From Planctomycetaceae bacterium (GTDB lineage: Bacteria; Planctomycetota; Planctomycetia; Pirellulales; Pirellulaceae): a stretch of DNA of 5,820 nucleotides. Made by a program: the position numbers and the translations under genes. Below the pieces are notes generated by a model. It searched no databases. It saw only the letters and a list, made by a program, of their open reading frames with translations, and was not told the DNA's origin. Below, piece after piece: positions 1-5,717 of this stretch; within the stretch, counting starts at the first letter, position 1, and each line of letters begins with the position of its first letter. The stretch lies in NCBI GenBank assembly GCA_012965455.1, contig DTSG01000027.1, forward strand, positions 1 through 5,820, read 5' to 3'.

Positions 1-938
1 CCTTGGATTTCACGATACTGAGTTTGCAATGGGCCAACGACTTTTTGCATGCGACCTTGCAAGACACTGTTGACGGCGGTTGCCAAGCGACGGCCATATG
101 TTTTGGCAAGCTCGACCGTTCTCCGCGGCAAGGGGTTTTGATCGGCGCCGCAACCAGCCCAAAACATGGCGGTCACCCCAGGATTGGTTTCTGCTAGTGC
201 TGTTTGAGCAAATCCTGGGTAATCACCGGACCATTGGGTAAATGAGAGAACGGTTGAGTGGCAGGCATAGCCAAACACGACGGTCTTTAATTTCAAATCC
301 GCATCCCGAATGGCGAGCACTGGTACATCGTGATCGAACGGACCTTTTAGTTCACCAGCGAGGCGTAGTTGGGGCACATTTGCTTCGGTGTTGTTGCGGC
401 GGTTCACAGCAACAGTACAATTCCCGTTGCCCCAAGTTAGCGATACGGGTTGCATGGTTTTGTATGCGGCGGCGACAACATCGATAAGCATTGTACGTAG
501 TTGAATGGTATATTGCGTAATTCTAGCCGCTTCGGCTTCTGGCGCACGTAAATAATGCAGCGGTACAAGGTTATCACTTAACGCTGGACCGGTGTGAGTG
601 TGAGAGGTAGCGATTGCAAACTGATCCCGATCCAGCCCGTGGTTTTTCTGTAAGGCCGCAGCGATTACTTTGGTAGATTCAGCCCCAATACCGATTAGGT
701 CAGCGGTAATGAGAACCGCTTCACGGCCGTTAGAATCCCGTAAAACTAAAGCCTTCGCCCAGATGTCGGTCAACTTTCCATCTGCGGGAACAGTGCGTCC
801 GCCGTAACCGGACATCCACATAAAATGGCTTGGCGTAATCTTAACTTTGGCCACGCCAGCTTCCCATTGCGTATTTTCTGTGGCGCCGCAGCTAAAGACA
901 AACATGCTGGCTAACAGTATCGATAGGCAAAATCGCAT
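1..938 (-). CDS. Secreted neutral/alkaline ceramidase-like hydrolase, C-terminus cut off by the window edge
   Basis: I translated this frame by hand: it is open from an ATG at 936-938 to the left edge, giving 312 residues without a stop. Residues 1-20 form a hydrophobic export signal; C17 follows V-F-S, an imperfect lipobox, so either a lipoprotein or an ordinary secreted protein is possible. The AGVAKVKITP segment (27-36) with GYGGR (44-48), SHTHTGP (112-118), ACHST (225-229), SGDYPG (237-242) and AGCGADQNP (261-269) follows the order of the N-terminal domain of neutral/alkaline non-lysosomal ceramidases (PF04734 type). H113 or H115 and H227 are the likely zinc ligands; the remaining ligands would lie beyond the edge. 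Family members hydrolyse the amide bond of ceramide, but bacterial relatives are often uncharacterised. In my alignment the catalytic serine position is G262, so true ceramidase activity is doubtful. The gene starts 7 bases after the glycosyltransferase stop, with GTGAGAAG just upstream, and is probably the last visible member of that operon. Confidence 0.85.
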   Translation of the reverse strand, partial: MRFCLSILLASMFVFSCGATENTQWEAGVAKVKITPSHFMWMSGYGGRTVPADGKLTDIWAKALVLRDSNGREAVLITADLIGIGAESTKVIAAALQKNHGLDRDQFAIATSHTHTGPALSDNLVPLHYLRAPEAEAARITQYTIQLRTMLIDVVAAAYKTMQPVSLTWGNGNCTVAVNRRNNTEANVPQLRLAGELKGPFDHDVPVLAIRDADLKLKTVVFGYACHSTVLSFTQWSGDYPGFAQTALAETNPGVTAMFWAGCGADQNPLPRRTVELAKTYGRRLATAVNSVLQGRMQKVVGPLQTQYREIQ

Positions 939-945
939 AATCTTC

Positions 946-2106
946 TCACTTGATTCGATGGGTCATTAGTTCTTTGCGGGTATACAGCGTATCGCGCCAT
1001 TTTATGCCACCACGGAGATAAAACAAAACAGTAGCACGAATTATTGTGAAAACAAACACGGCGATAATCCAAGGAAGAAACAGTGCGCAGATTGGGTTCA
1101 CTCGAATACGCCACGCCATGACGGCCGACGAGACTAGCAGCAGCGCACAAACGATGCCGAGCAACATCTGGGGGGTGTCTTGTAAAACAAAGATACCGAT
1201 GAATGGCCAGAGGAATACTAGGACTAAATTTAATACGGCGAGGGTCATTAGCCCCAAATTATATCCAACGCCGGCGTAGACGTTCTTATCTAAGCCCACG
1301 ACGAGTTCAGAAATTGACTGATACCAAGGAACACTTATATCCTCGCGCGCTTGGAGAACGTGTTGACGAAAGCCTTGTCGCTTGATGATCTGCCCGATCA
1401 TCAAATCATCAACCACTTCCATACTGATTTTGTGGTGTCCTTGAACTTGCTGATAGACCTCTTTGCGGATCAAATTGAATGCGCCTAAACCCAAAGATGC
1501 AGTACGGCGTGGATTGGCTACTTGCCATGCCCGATAGAACACCATAAAAACACGAAAAAAGAAAATCACGAACGCATCCAGCCATAGATTAGGCATCGGT
1601 ACACTCGGAAACATTGTCAGATGGTCGACTCGGTATTGTTCGCTGTAGGCAACGGCGCGACGCAAGCAGAGGGGGTCAAAGGAGACATCAGCATCGGTAA
1701 AAAGTAGGTAGTCTGTTTGTGACGCGTCTGAGCCGAGTTGCAAAGCGTGGTTTTTACCGAGCCAACCGGAGGGTAATTCCTCGACGTGGACAACTTGCAG
1801 TCGTCGATCACCATGAGCTAATCGATCTAAGATAGCGCCAGTGTTGTCGGTCGAGCGATCATTGACTGCTGTGAACCGCAGGTTTGGGTAATCTAATTCC
1901 AACATCGACTGAATGGCTGGTTCGATGTCACGTTCTTCATTGCGCGCGGCTACGACAATGGCAACGCTTGGCCACAGTGCGCCATCAGGAATGCATTGGT
2001 CGCGTAACTGCGGTAAAGATGATAACGAGTAATGCGCTAGGCCTTCGAATATTGTGATGGCTAGTACGTGCAACGCTGTGATCCAAATCAGCCATTCAAA
2101 TTCCAT
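946..2106 (-). CDS. Membrane-bound family 2 glycosyltransferase (HpnB/CrtQ-like architecture)
   Basis: A 386-residue GT-A fold glycosyltransferase anchored in the cytoplasmic membrane. An N-terminal membrane segment (about 4-24) precedes the catalytic domain: VAARNEE (52-58) starts the nucleotide-sugar fold, D83 in VNDRSTDNT follows, GWLGKNHAL (114-122) is the acceptor-side loop typical of this subfamily, and the DXD metal motif is D138-A-D140. D233-D234 is a likely catalytic acidic pair, and WYQSISELVVGLDKN (261-275) resembles the membrane-interface segment of HpnB- and CrtQ-type enzymes. Three to four hydrophobic segments lie between about 286 and 365, and GGIKWRDTLY (366-375) forms the usual cytoplasmic end. 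I see no QXXRW motif, which argues against cellulose synthase or GT21 ceramide glucosyltransferase. The family moves sugars from nucleotide donors to lipid or polymer acceptors; the acceptor here is unknown. It lies 15 bases after the sugar-isomerase stop and 7 bases before the ceramidase-like gene, so co-transcription is likely. Confidence 0.88.
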   Translation of the reverse strand: MEFEWLIWITALHVLAITIFEGLAHYSLSSLPQLRDQCIPDGALWPSVAIVVAARNEERDIEPAIQSMLELDYPNLRFTAVNDRSTDNTGAILDRLAHGDRRLQVVHVEELPSGWLGKNHALQLGSDASQTDYLLFTDADVSFDPLCLRRAVAYSEQYRVDHLTMFPSVPMPNLWLDAFVIFFFRVFMVFYRAWQVANPRRTASLGLGAFNLIRKEVYQQVQGHHKISMEVVDDLMIGQIIKRQGFRQHVLQAREDISVPWYQSISELVVGLDKNVYAGVGYNLGLMTLAVLNLVLVFLWPFIGIFVLQDTPQMLLGIVCALLLVSSAVMAWRIRVNPICALFLPWIIAVFVFTIIRATVLFYLRGGIKWRDTLYTRKELMTHRIK

Positions 2107-2121
2107 GACTAGTACTTTCGA

Positions 2122-2943
2122 TCAAACAAGTTGTGATTCGATTTCCCGTAGATAGCGAATGCTGTCACTGGCTAAAGTTTCTACTCCCGGTTCGTAATCA
2201 AATACTTCGACACTGACCCAGCCGTTGTAGTTGGTATCCTGGAGTGCTTGCATTATTGGTAAGAAATCAACAGCGCCCATACCCGGTCCCCGCAGATTTT
2301 CATCGTTAGCATGAAAATGGGCGGTAATATCCGCATGTTTACGGATAATGCCATCGACAGGTTCACCCATCGAGCACATTGCTTTCACGTCTAAGTGCAA
2401 TTGCACATTTTCGGCAGCAACACGAGAGCACAGGTCGGCACCTTGATCGGCGGTTAGCAAAAAATCACCTTCTAATGGCGATAAGGGCTCAACGGCAATA
2501 ATAACATTGAGTTCGTCTAAGATCGGTACGACTTGCTGCAAAACATCAGCGGCATAATTAAGTGCAGTATCGTGATCGATGCCCGGCAGTAAATTCCGTT
2601 GTTGCGGAGATCCAAGTACCATTACGTATCCGCCCAAGTCGCTACACAGCCTTGCTAACTCGGCTAGATACTCAGCAGTCTGTCGACGGACATCTGCGTC
2701 GGGGCTCGTTAAATAGAGTCCCTCGGTTTTAGCGAGGAGCCAATGCAAGCCGATGATTTCCAGTTCATGATCGTCTGCAAGTTGCCGAACGCTAGCTCTG
2801 CGGGCGGCTGAAATATCGAACACATTTTCTTCGATAGTAAATGGAGCAAATTCCAGTGCGTCATAGCCAAAATTTTTGGCAGCGGCGAACGCTTTTTCAA
2901 AAGGCCATTCTTGAAAGGTCTCATTGCAAATGGCGTACTTCAT
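2122..2943 (-). CDS. Sugar phosphate isomerase/epimerase-like TIM-barrel protein (AP endonuclease 2 / xylose isomerase-like family)
   Basis: This 273-residue protein has the length and layout of the PF01261 TIM-barrel superfamily. The likely metal site is E152 (VEPL), D185 (HLDVKAM), H211 (HFHANDEN) and E246 (SVEVFDY), the Glu-Asp-His-Glu set used by D-tagatose 3-epimerase-type enzymes. H209 and R218 lie close by in sequence. Such enzymes bind a divalent metal and interconvert ketoses or isomerise sugars through an enediolate, but the superfamily also holds inosose dehydratases, hydroxypyruvate isomerases and endonuclease IV, so the substrate cannot be named. There is no signal peptide and the product should be cytoplasmic. 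The ATG overlaps the methyltransferase stop in an ATGA arrangement, and no good Shine-Dalgarno lies at a suitable distance, so translation is probably coupled to the gene upstream. The next gene, a glycosyltransferase, follows after 15 bases. Confidence 0.87.
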   Translation of the reverse strand: MKYAICNETFQEWPFEKAFAAAKNFGYDALEFAPFTIEENVFDISAARRASVRQLADDHELEIIGLHWLLAKTEGLYLTSPDADVRRQTAEYLAELARLCSDLGGYVMVLGSPQQRNLLPGIDHDTALNYAADVLQQVVPILDELNVIIAVEPLSPLEGDFLLTADQGADLCSRVAAENVQLHLDVKAMCSMGEPVDGIIRKHADITAHFHANDENLRGPGMGAVDFLPIMQALQDTNYNGWVSVEVFDYEPGVETLASDSIRYLREIESQLV

Positions 2944-3872
2944 ACGTCAAGCCCTGGTAACGATGGTTGGTCTGTGTTCACTGGTGTTTTCTTTTTGGGT
3001 TTGCTGCCTAATTGGCGACCGTTGGCGGTTGCAGGAGCACTAATTTGTGGTTCAGGTGCTCCGTCTAAATCGTCACCGGGCGTGATTTGCTGGAGTCGAT
3101 TTTCGACAGCATCAATATATTGTTCTGATAATTCAAAACCCAAGTAATCACGTTGTAGCTTTTTAGCGACTGCTAGTGTGGTGCCACTGCCTGTGAACGG
3201 ATCCATTACCAATTCGCCTGGATCGCTTGATGCGCGGATGATGCGGCCAAGTAACTGCTCGGGCATTTGACAACCGTGCACACCTAAGCGCTCTTTAAAG
3301 GTTCCAGCGACTCGAGGGAAATACCACGTATCGTCATCTGCTGTGAAGCCGGTGGGTAAATCTTGTGGCCGCAGGACCCATGTGTCATCAGGCAAACGGC
3401 CCTTGGGATTTGCTCGCTTGTCGCCGTAGACTAACTGTCGAGCGGATGGCACGCGTATTTCGGAAGTGTTAAAGGTGAACTGTTTGGAGTCTTTGACCAT
3501 ATGAAACAAATGAGCGTGCGAGCGATTGAATTTGCGCTTGCAGTTCACGCCGAACGTGTAATACCAAATAACCCAACTGCGGCAGGTTAAGCCAAATTCC
3601 CGCTGCATCAAGACTTTCATCTCAGCGGCATATTCGTCGCCAATAGCGAGCCAGAATGTGCCGTTGTCTTTGAGGACCCGTACGACCTGCTCAATCCAGC
3701 GGCTTGTCCACTTCAAATAATCGTCCGATTCGAGATTGTCTTGGTAAACATCATAGTCATAACCAATATTGAACGGTGGATCTGCGAACACGAGATCAAC
3801 ACTACCCGTTGCTAAGCTCTGCATGCCCTCGATGCAATCGATGTTATGAACATTGTTGATAGCAGCGGACAC
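2940..3872 (-). CDS. Beta-class site-specific DNA methyltransferase, probably N6-adenine, orphan
   Basis: A 310-residue DNA methyltransferase. Catalytic motif IV, DPPFN (31-35), precedes the S-adenosylmethionine-binding motif I, DPFTGSGTT (224-232); this order defines the beta class (CcrM, HinfI, RsrI, YhdJ). DPPF favours N6-adenine over N4-cytosine, which more often has SPPF/SPPY. The segment FWLAIGDEY (73-81) and the RCSW-like strand near 97-103 fit the methyltransferase core, and residues 105-205 probably contain target recognition. Residues from about 265 to 310 are rich in P, G, D and K, look disordered, and end in QPSLPGLDV. The start is GTG, chosen because AAGGGGG lies four bases upstream and because the protein reaches the conserved NVHNIDCIEGM beginning directly after it. 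The recognition site cannot be read from sequence. No restriction endonuclease gene lies next to it in this window. Its stop overlaps the sugar-isomerase start by four bases (ATGA). Confidence 0.92.
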   Translation of the reverse strand: MSAAINNVHNIDCIEGMQSLATGSVDLVFADPPFNIGYDYDVYQDNLESDDYLKWTSRWIEQVVRVLKDNGTFWLAIGDEYAAEMKVLMQREFGLTCRSWVIWYYTFGVNCKRKFNRSHAHLFHMVKDSKQFTFNTSEIRVPSARQLVYGDKRANPKGRLPDDTWVLRPQDLPTGFTADDDTWYFPRVAGTFKERLGVHGCQMPEQLLGRIIRASSDPGELVMDPFTGSGTTLAVAKKLQRDYLGFELSEQYIDAVENRLQQITPGDDLDGAPEPQISAPATANGRQLGSKPKKKTPVNTDQPSLPGLDV

Positions 3873-3876
3873 ACGG

Positions 3877-3883
3877 CCCCCTT
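3877..3883 (-). promoter_or_regulatory. Strong Shine-Dalgarno of the methyltransferase gene
   Basis: On the minus strand AAGGGGG stands four bases before the GTG at 3870-3872. It is the clearest ribosome binding site in the window and decides the non-ATG start of the methyltransferase. The other genes here have weak or no such sites, which suggests that translation of the four-gene run is set mainly at this point. Confidence 0.6.
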
Positions 3884-3919
3884 AGTAAAAAGAAAGGTGG
3901 AACTGGCAAGACTGTAGGT

Positions 3920-3947
3920 ATTGTACACCAAACGAGTGCCAATCCAA
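3920..3947 (-). promoter_or_regulatory. Candidate sigma-70-type promoter for the methyltransferase operon
   Basis: Within the 97-base gap between the anti-sigma gene and the methyltransferase, the minus strand reads TTGGAT (3942-3947, four of six against TTGACA), a 16-base spacer, and TACAAT (3920-3925, five of six against TATAAT). A transcript from here would start near 3913 and have a leader of about 40 bases. I see no convincing intrinsic terminator in the gap, so read-through from the sigma operon is also possible. Short promoter matches of this kind arise by chance, hence the moderate confidence. Confidence 0.4.
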
Positions 3948-3968
3948 TCATGGAGTGTCGCGGCTTTT

Positions 3969-4958
3969 TTATTGCGAGACATTCGTGAGGGGGATGCCGC
4001 TTTCCATGATGACTGAATCATCACGATGGACACCTGGTTCAACGATGCCACGGTCGCTGACGTAATAGTGATCTCCCAGTCCGACAGATTGTGTTCCACG
4101 CACGAAAGCAACATGCCCGTTTTCAAAGAGAATGTTTTGCCCCAGACCACCGTGGTTCATGCTGTAGCGCTGGCTGGATTGGCCGCTGGGGCGATCCGCA
4201 ATGAGAGCAAAATTTGGTCGCTGTTGATTACGAATTGCTCGAATACGACCACCCGCTTGGTAACCAACACTGTAGCCATATGTACCTCCCATGCGTTGCT
4301 GCAGGGCAGTTAGATCTTCGACGCGGGCGTTCGCCACGGTTTGCTTAGTCGGAATTCCTTGTTGCCGCCAAGCAATGGATTCGGCTGCCGCTGGACAATA
4401 GAAATAGCCTTCGTCGGTAACATAGCCTTGTTCAAGTAAAATCGGAGCGTATGCGCCTGAGGTTGCAAAAGCGAAATTATGGGTGACGGTTGGAAATTCA
4501 CCTTCGTGGGTAATGCTGTACTGGCTGAAACCCGCGTAGAGGTTTTGTAGGTTGTTTTGGCATTGTCGCAGCTCTGCAGCAAAGCGACTGTTAAAGAGCG
4601 CGGGTGAAAGTAACATCAGCAAGCTCGCCGCCACAATGCCCGTTACAAAGATGTCCATTGGCCGCCACGATCGCCGTGAACTGGTGACAAGTTGTTTGCT
4701 GGTAAACGCCGGTTGAGCCATTTCGATGGTTGACCCTACTTTGTGAGCATCGACTTGGTCAAACACATATTCGAGTGTTTGGTTGTACAGATCGGAAGGG
4801 GGTTCACAGTGACGATACGATTCGAGGGGCAGCAGGCTCCGGCGAATTAAATCCACTTGTGATTGCAATTCGGTATCGCTACGCATCAAATCCTCGATGC
4901 GTTGGTGTTCTTGGGCATCTAAAGCACCCATCACAAATCCAATAATGTCTACGTTCAT
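3969..4958 (-). CDS. Membrane anti-sigma-like protein with a pseudopilin/DUF1559-like extracytoplasmic domain
   Basis: A 329-residue single-pass membrane protein, read as the partner of the ECF sigma factor three bases upstream. Residues 1-70 (DIIGFVMGALDAQEHQRIEDL and on) are helical and acidic and resemble the cytoplasmic N-terminus of anti-sigma factors, but the zinc-binding HXXXCXXC motif is absent. A basic stretch (95-99) precedes one membrane helix (about 102-122). Outside, RQCQNNLQNLYAGFSQYS (131-148) followed by GEFP resembles the segment after the prepilin helix in planctomycete type II pseudopilin/DUF1559 proteins, and MNHGGLGQNILFENGHVAF (267-285) resembles their C-terminal H-X9-DG region, with NG in place of DG and one extra residue. 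FYCPA (186-190) is also typical. No prepilin peptidase motif is visible before the helix, so assembly into a pilus is not expected. C133 and C188 are the only extracytoplasmic cysteines and could form a disulfide. The signal sensed is unknown; the anti-sigma role is inferred from gene order and the N-terminus. Confidence 0.82.
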   Translation of the reverse strand: MNVDIIGFVMGALDAQEHQRIEDLMRSDTELQSQVDLIRRSLLPLESYRHCEPPSDLYNQTLEYVFDQVDAHKVGSTIEMAQPAFTSKQLVTSSRRSWRPMDIFVTGIVAASLLMLLSPALFNSRFAAELRQCQNNLQNLYAGFSQYSITHEGEFPTVTHNFAFATSGAYAPILLEQGYVTDEGYFYCPAAAESIAWRQQGIPTKQTVANARVEDLTALQQRMGGTYGYSVGYQAGGRIRAIRNQQRPNFALIADRPSGQSSQRYSMNHGGLGQNILFENGHVAFVRGTQSVGLGDHYYVSDRGIVEPGVHRDDSVIMESGIPLTNVSQ

Positions 4959-4961
4959 ATC

Positions 4962-5588
4962 TTATTGCTCATTCATCGTACGCGACCAAACTTCGTTTAA
5001 CTTTACAACAGCCGCATGTAATCGACTTTTTACAGTCCCCACGGGGACGCCTAATATGTCTGCTGCTTCACGATACTTCATGCCTTGGTAATAAACCAAA
5101 TCAATCACGCCTCGCATTTGTGTTGACAATTCGCTAACCGCTTGTTGAACCCATTGCCCGCGTTCGAGTTGAGCAACATGTTCTAGTGGATCCCCATCGT
5201 TTCCTTCAAGCAGATTAATTAACGAACCAATATCAACACTGTCTTGTGATTTGTTAGTTTGATCCAAACTCACCATGCGATGGCGTTTTTGCCGCCGCTG
5301 GGCATCAATCGCTTGATTGGTTGCAACAGTGTACAACCAAGGACGAAAACGGCGACTGTCATCAAAACGGTCGCACTTCAAATGGACCTGCAAAAACGTT
5401 GCTTGAAAAACGTCTTCCGCCATTTCCGCATTGCCAACGTACCGCCGCAAATAACTATAAAGCTCTCGTTCGTATCTGCGAACCAATTGCGCAAACAGGT
5501 TTCGACAACCGTCTTTTTTATAACGAGCCATTATTTGCTCGTCAGTAAGTTCATTCCCCATAGTGGGCGACACCGGTGTTATTTGCAT
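4962..5588 (-). CDS. ECF-family RNA polymerase sigma factor
   Basis: A 208-residue sigma-70-family protein with only regions 2 and 4, as in extracytoplasmic function sigma factors. Region 2 spans about 28-100: AEDVFQATFLQVH (57-69) is region 2.2, which binds core polymerase, and RFRPWLYTVATNQAIDAQRR (80-99) covers 2.3-2.4, which melts and reads the -10. A linker rich in D, S and N (about 105-138) leads to region 4 (about 140-200), where YREAADILGVPVGTVKSRLH (172-191) is the helix-turn-helix that reads the -35. The start is uncertain: the ATG at 5586-5588 and the in-frame ATG at 5559-5561 (M10, just before GNELTDEQIMARY) both lack a Shine-Dalgarno; the shorter form would begin closer to the usual family start. 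The stop is three bases before the anti-sigma gene, a typical sigma/anti-sigma pair. A candidate ECF promoter directly upstream suggests autoregulation. The regulon cannot be told from this window. Confidence 0.93.
   Translation of the reverse strand: MQITPVSPTMGNELTDEQIMARYKKDGCRNLFAQLVRRYERELYSYLRRYVGNAEMAEDVFQATFLQVHLKCDRFDDSRRFRPWLYTVATNQAIDAQRRQKRHRMVSLDQTNKSQDSVDIGSLINLLEGNDGDPLEHVAQLERGQWVQQAVSELSTQMRGVIDLVYYQGMKYREAADILGVPVGTVKSRLHAAVVKLNEVWSRTMNEQ
5570..5579. repeat. Perfect 10-bp palindrome near the sigma start
   Basis: ACACCGGTGT is a perfect palindrome lying between the two candidate sigma start codons. A half-like copy, CACCGG, recurs at 5633-5638, just upstream of the proposed promoter. 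If translation begins at M10 the palindrome is untranslated leader and could be a protein-binding site; if at M1, it is simply codons 4-7. A chance origin is quite possible. Confidence 0.3.
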
Positions 5589-5603
5589 GATGGCTAGTTA
5601 ACT

Positions 5604-5621
5604 TTACGCATGATAGCGTAA
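5604..5621. repeat. 6-bp inverted repeat overlapping the sigma promoter candidate
   Basis: TTACGC (5604-5609) and GCGTAA (5616-5621) form a perfect dyad around a six-base centre. The arm at 5604-5609, read as GCGTAA on the minus strand, contains the CGTA of the proposed -10 element. It could be an operator for a second regulator, or half of the match may simply reflect the promoter element. Confidence 0.45.
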
Positions 5622-5630
5622 GGGGGTTCA
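5605..5630 (-). promoter_or_regulatory. Candidate ECF-type promoter for the sigma/anti-sigma operon
   Basis: On the minus strand TGAACC (5625-5630) is followed after exactly 16 bases by CGTA (5605-5608). This resembles the TGAAAC-N16-CGTA pattern of the Bacillus subtilis ECF factor SigW and the AAC-type -35 shared by many ECF promoters. Transcription would begin near 5598, giving a leader of about 10 bases to the first ATG or about 37 to the second. ECF operons commonly carry a promoter read by their own product. A sigma-70-like TATCAT also lies here but has no -35 at good spacing. Confidence 0.4.
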
Positions 5631-5639
5631 TTCACCGGC

Positions 5640-5668
5640 AAGAAAAAGCTAAAACCGCGGGCGAGCGG
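5640..5668 (-). terminator. Probable intrinsic terminator of the upstream gene
   Basis: On the minus strand a short GC stem, CCGC-TCGCCC-GCGG (5655-5668), is followed immediately by TTTTAGCTTTTTCTT (5640-5654), and an A-run lies just before the stem. This is the form of a rho-independent terminator with a short stem. It lies about 50 bases after the stop at 5718, so it would end that gene's transcript before the sigma operon begins. A wider pair, GCTAAAA/TTTTAGC (5648-5654 with 5694-5700), encloses the stem and could extend the structure. Confidence 0.5.
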
Positions 5669-5681
5669 ATGTTTTTATCGT

Positions 5682-5696
5682 AAATCGTACCGATTT
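5682..5696. repeat. Small hairpin upstream of the terminator
   Basis: AAATCG-TAC-CGATTT is a perfect 6-bp inverted repeat with a three-base loop, in the gap between the stop at 5718 and the terminator stem. It may be a first terminator element or RNA-stabilising stem of the upstream transcript; it has no T-run after it on the minus strand. The ATCGTA sequence occurs twice here with a seven-base period (5677-5682 and 5684-5689). Confidence 0.35.
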
Positions 5697-5717
5697 TAGC
5701 GGCTGATAACGCCCCAG

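Noticed and set aside
3..487. Plus-strand open frames at the left end (3-197 and 242-487).
   Set aside because: They lie opposite the ceramidase-like gene, whose family motifs are clear on the minus strand; their translations look like random shadow sequence.
946..2106. The glycosyltransferase as a ceramide glucosyltransferase, given the ceramidase-like neighbour.
   Set aside because: The QXXRW motif of that family is not present, and the GWLGKNHAL and GGIKWRDTLY features fit the HpnB/CrtQ-like group better.
2940..3872. The methyltransferase as part of a restriction-modification or phage-defence locus.
   Set aside because: Its neighbours are a sugar enzyme and a sigma/anti-sigma pair; no nuclease, helicase or specificity subunit is in the window.
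3812..4150. A 112-codon minus-strand frame that spans the gap between the anti-sigma and methyltransferase genes.
   Set aside because: It overlaps the ends of two well-supported genes in another frame and shows no domain, and a clean promoter candidate lies inside it.
3969..4958. The pilin-like protein as a true type II secretion pseudopilin.
   Set aside because: The membrane helix is internal at about residue 102, without a prepilin peptidase cleavage motif, and an anti-sigma-like domain precedes it.
5594..5611. Five-codon reading frame (MRKVN, then TAG) on the minus strand just before the sigma start, as a possible leader peptide.
   Set aside because: It has no ribosome site, lies across the proposed -10 and start of transcription, and codes for nothing recognisable.
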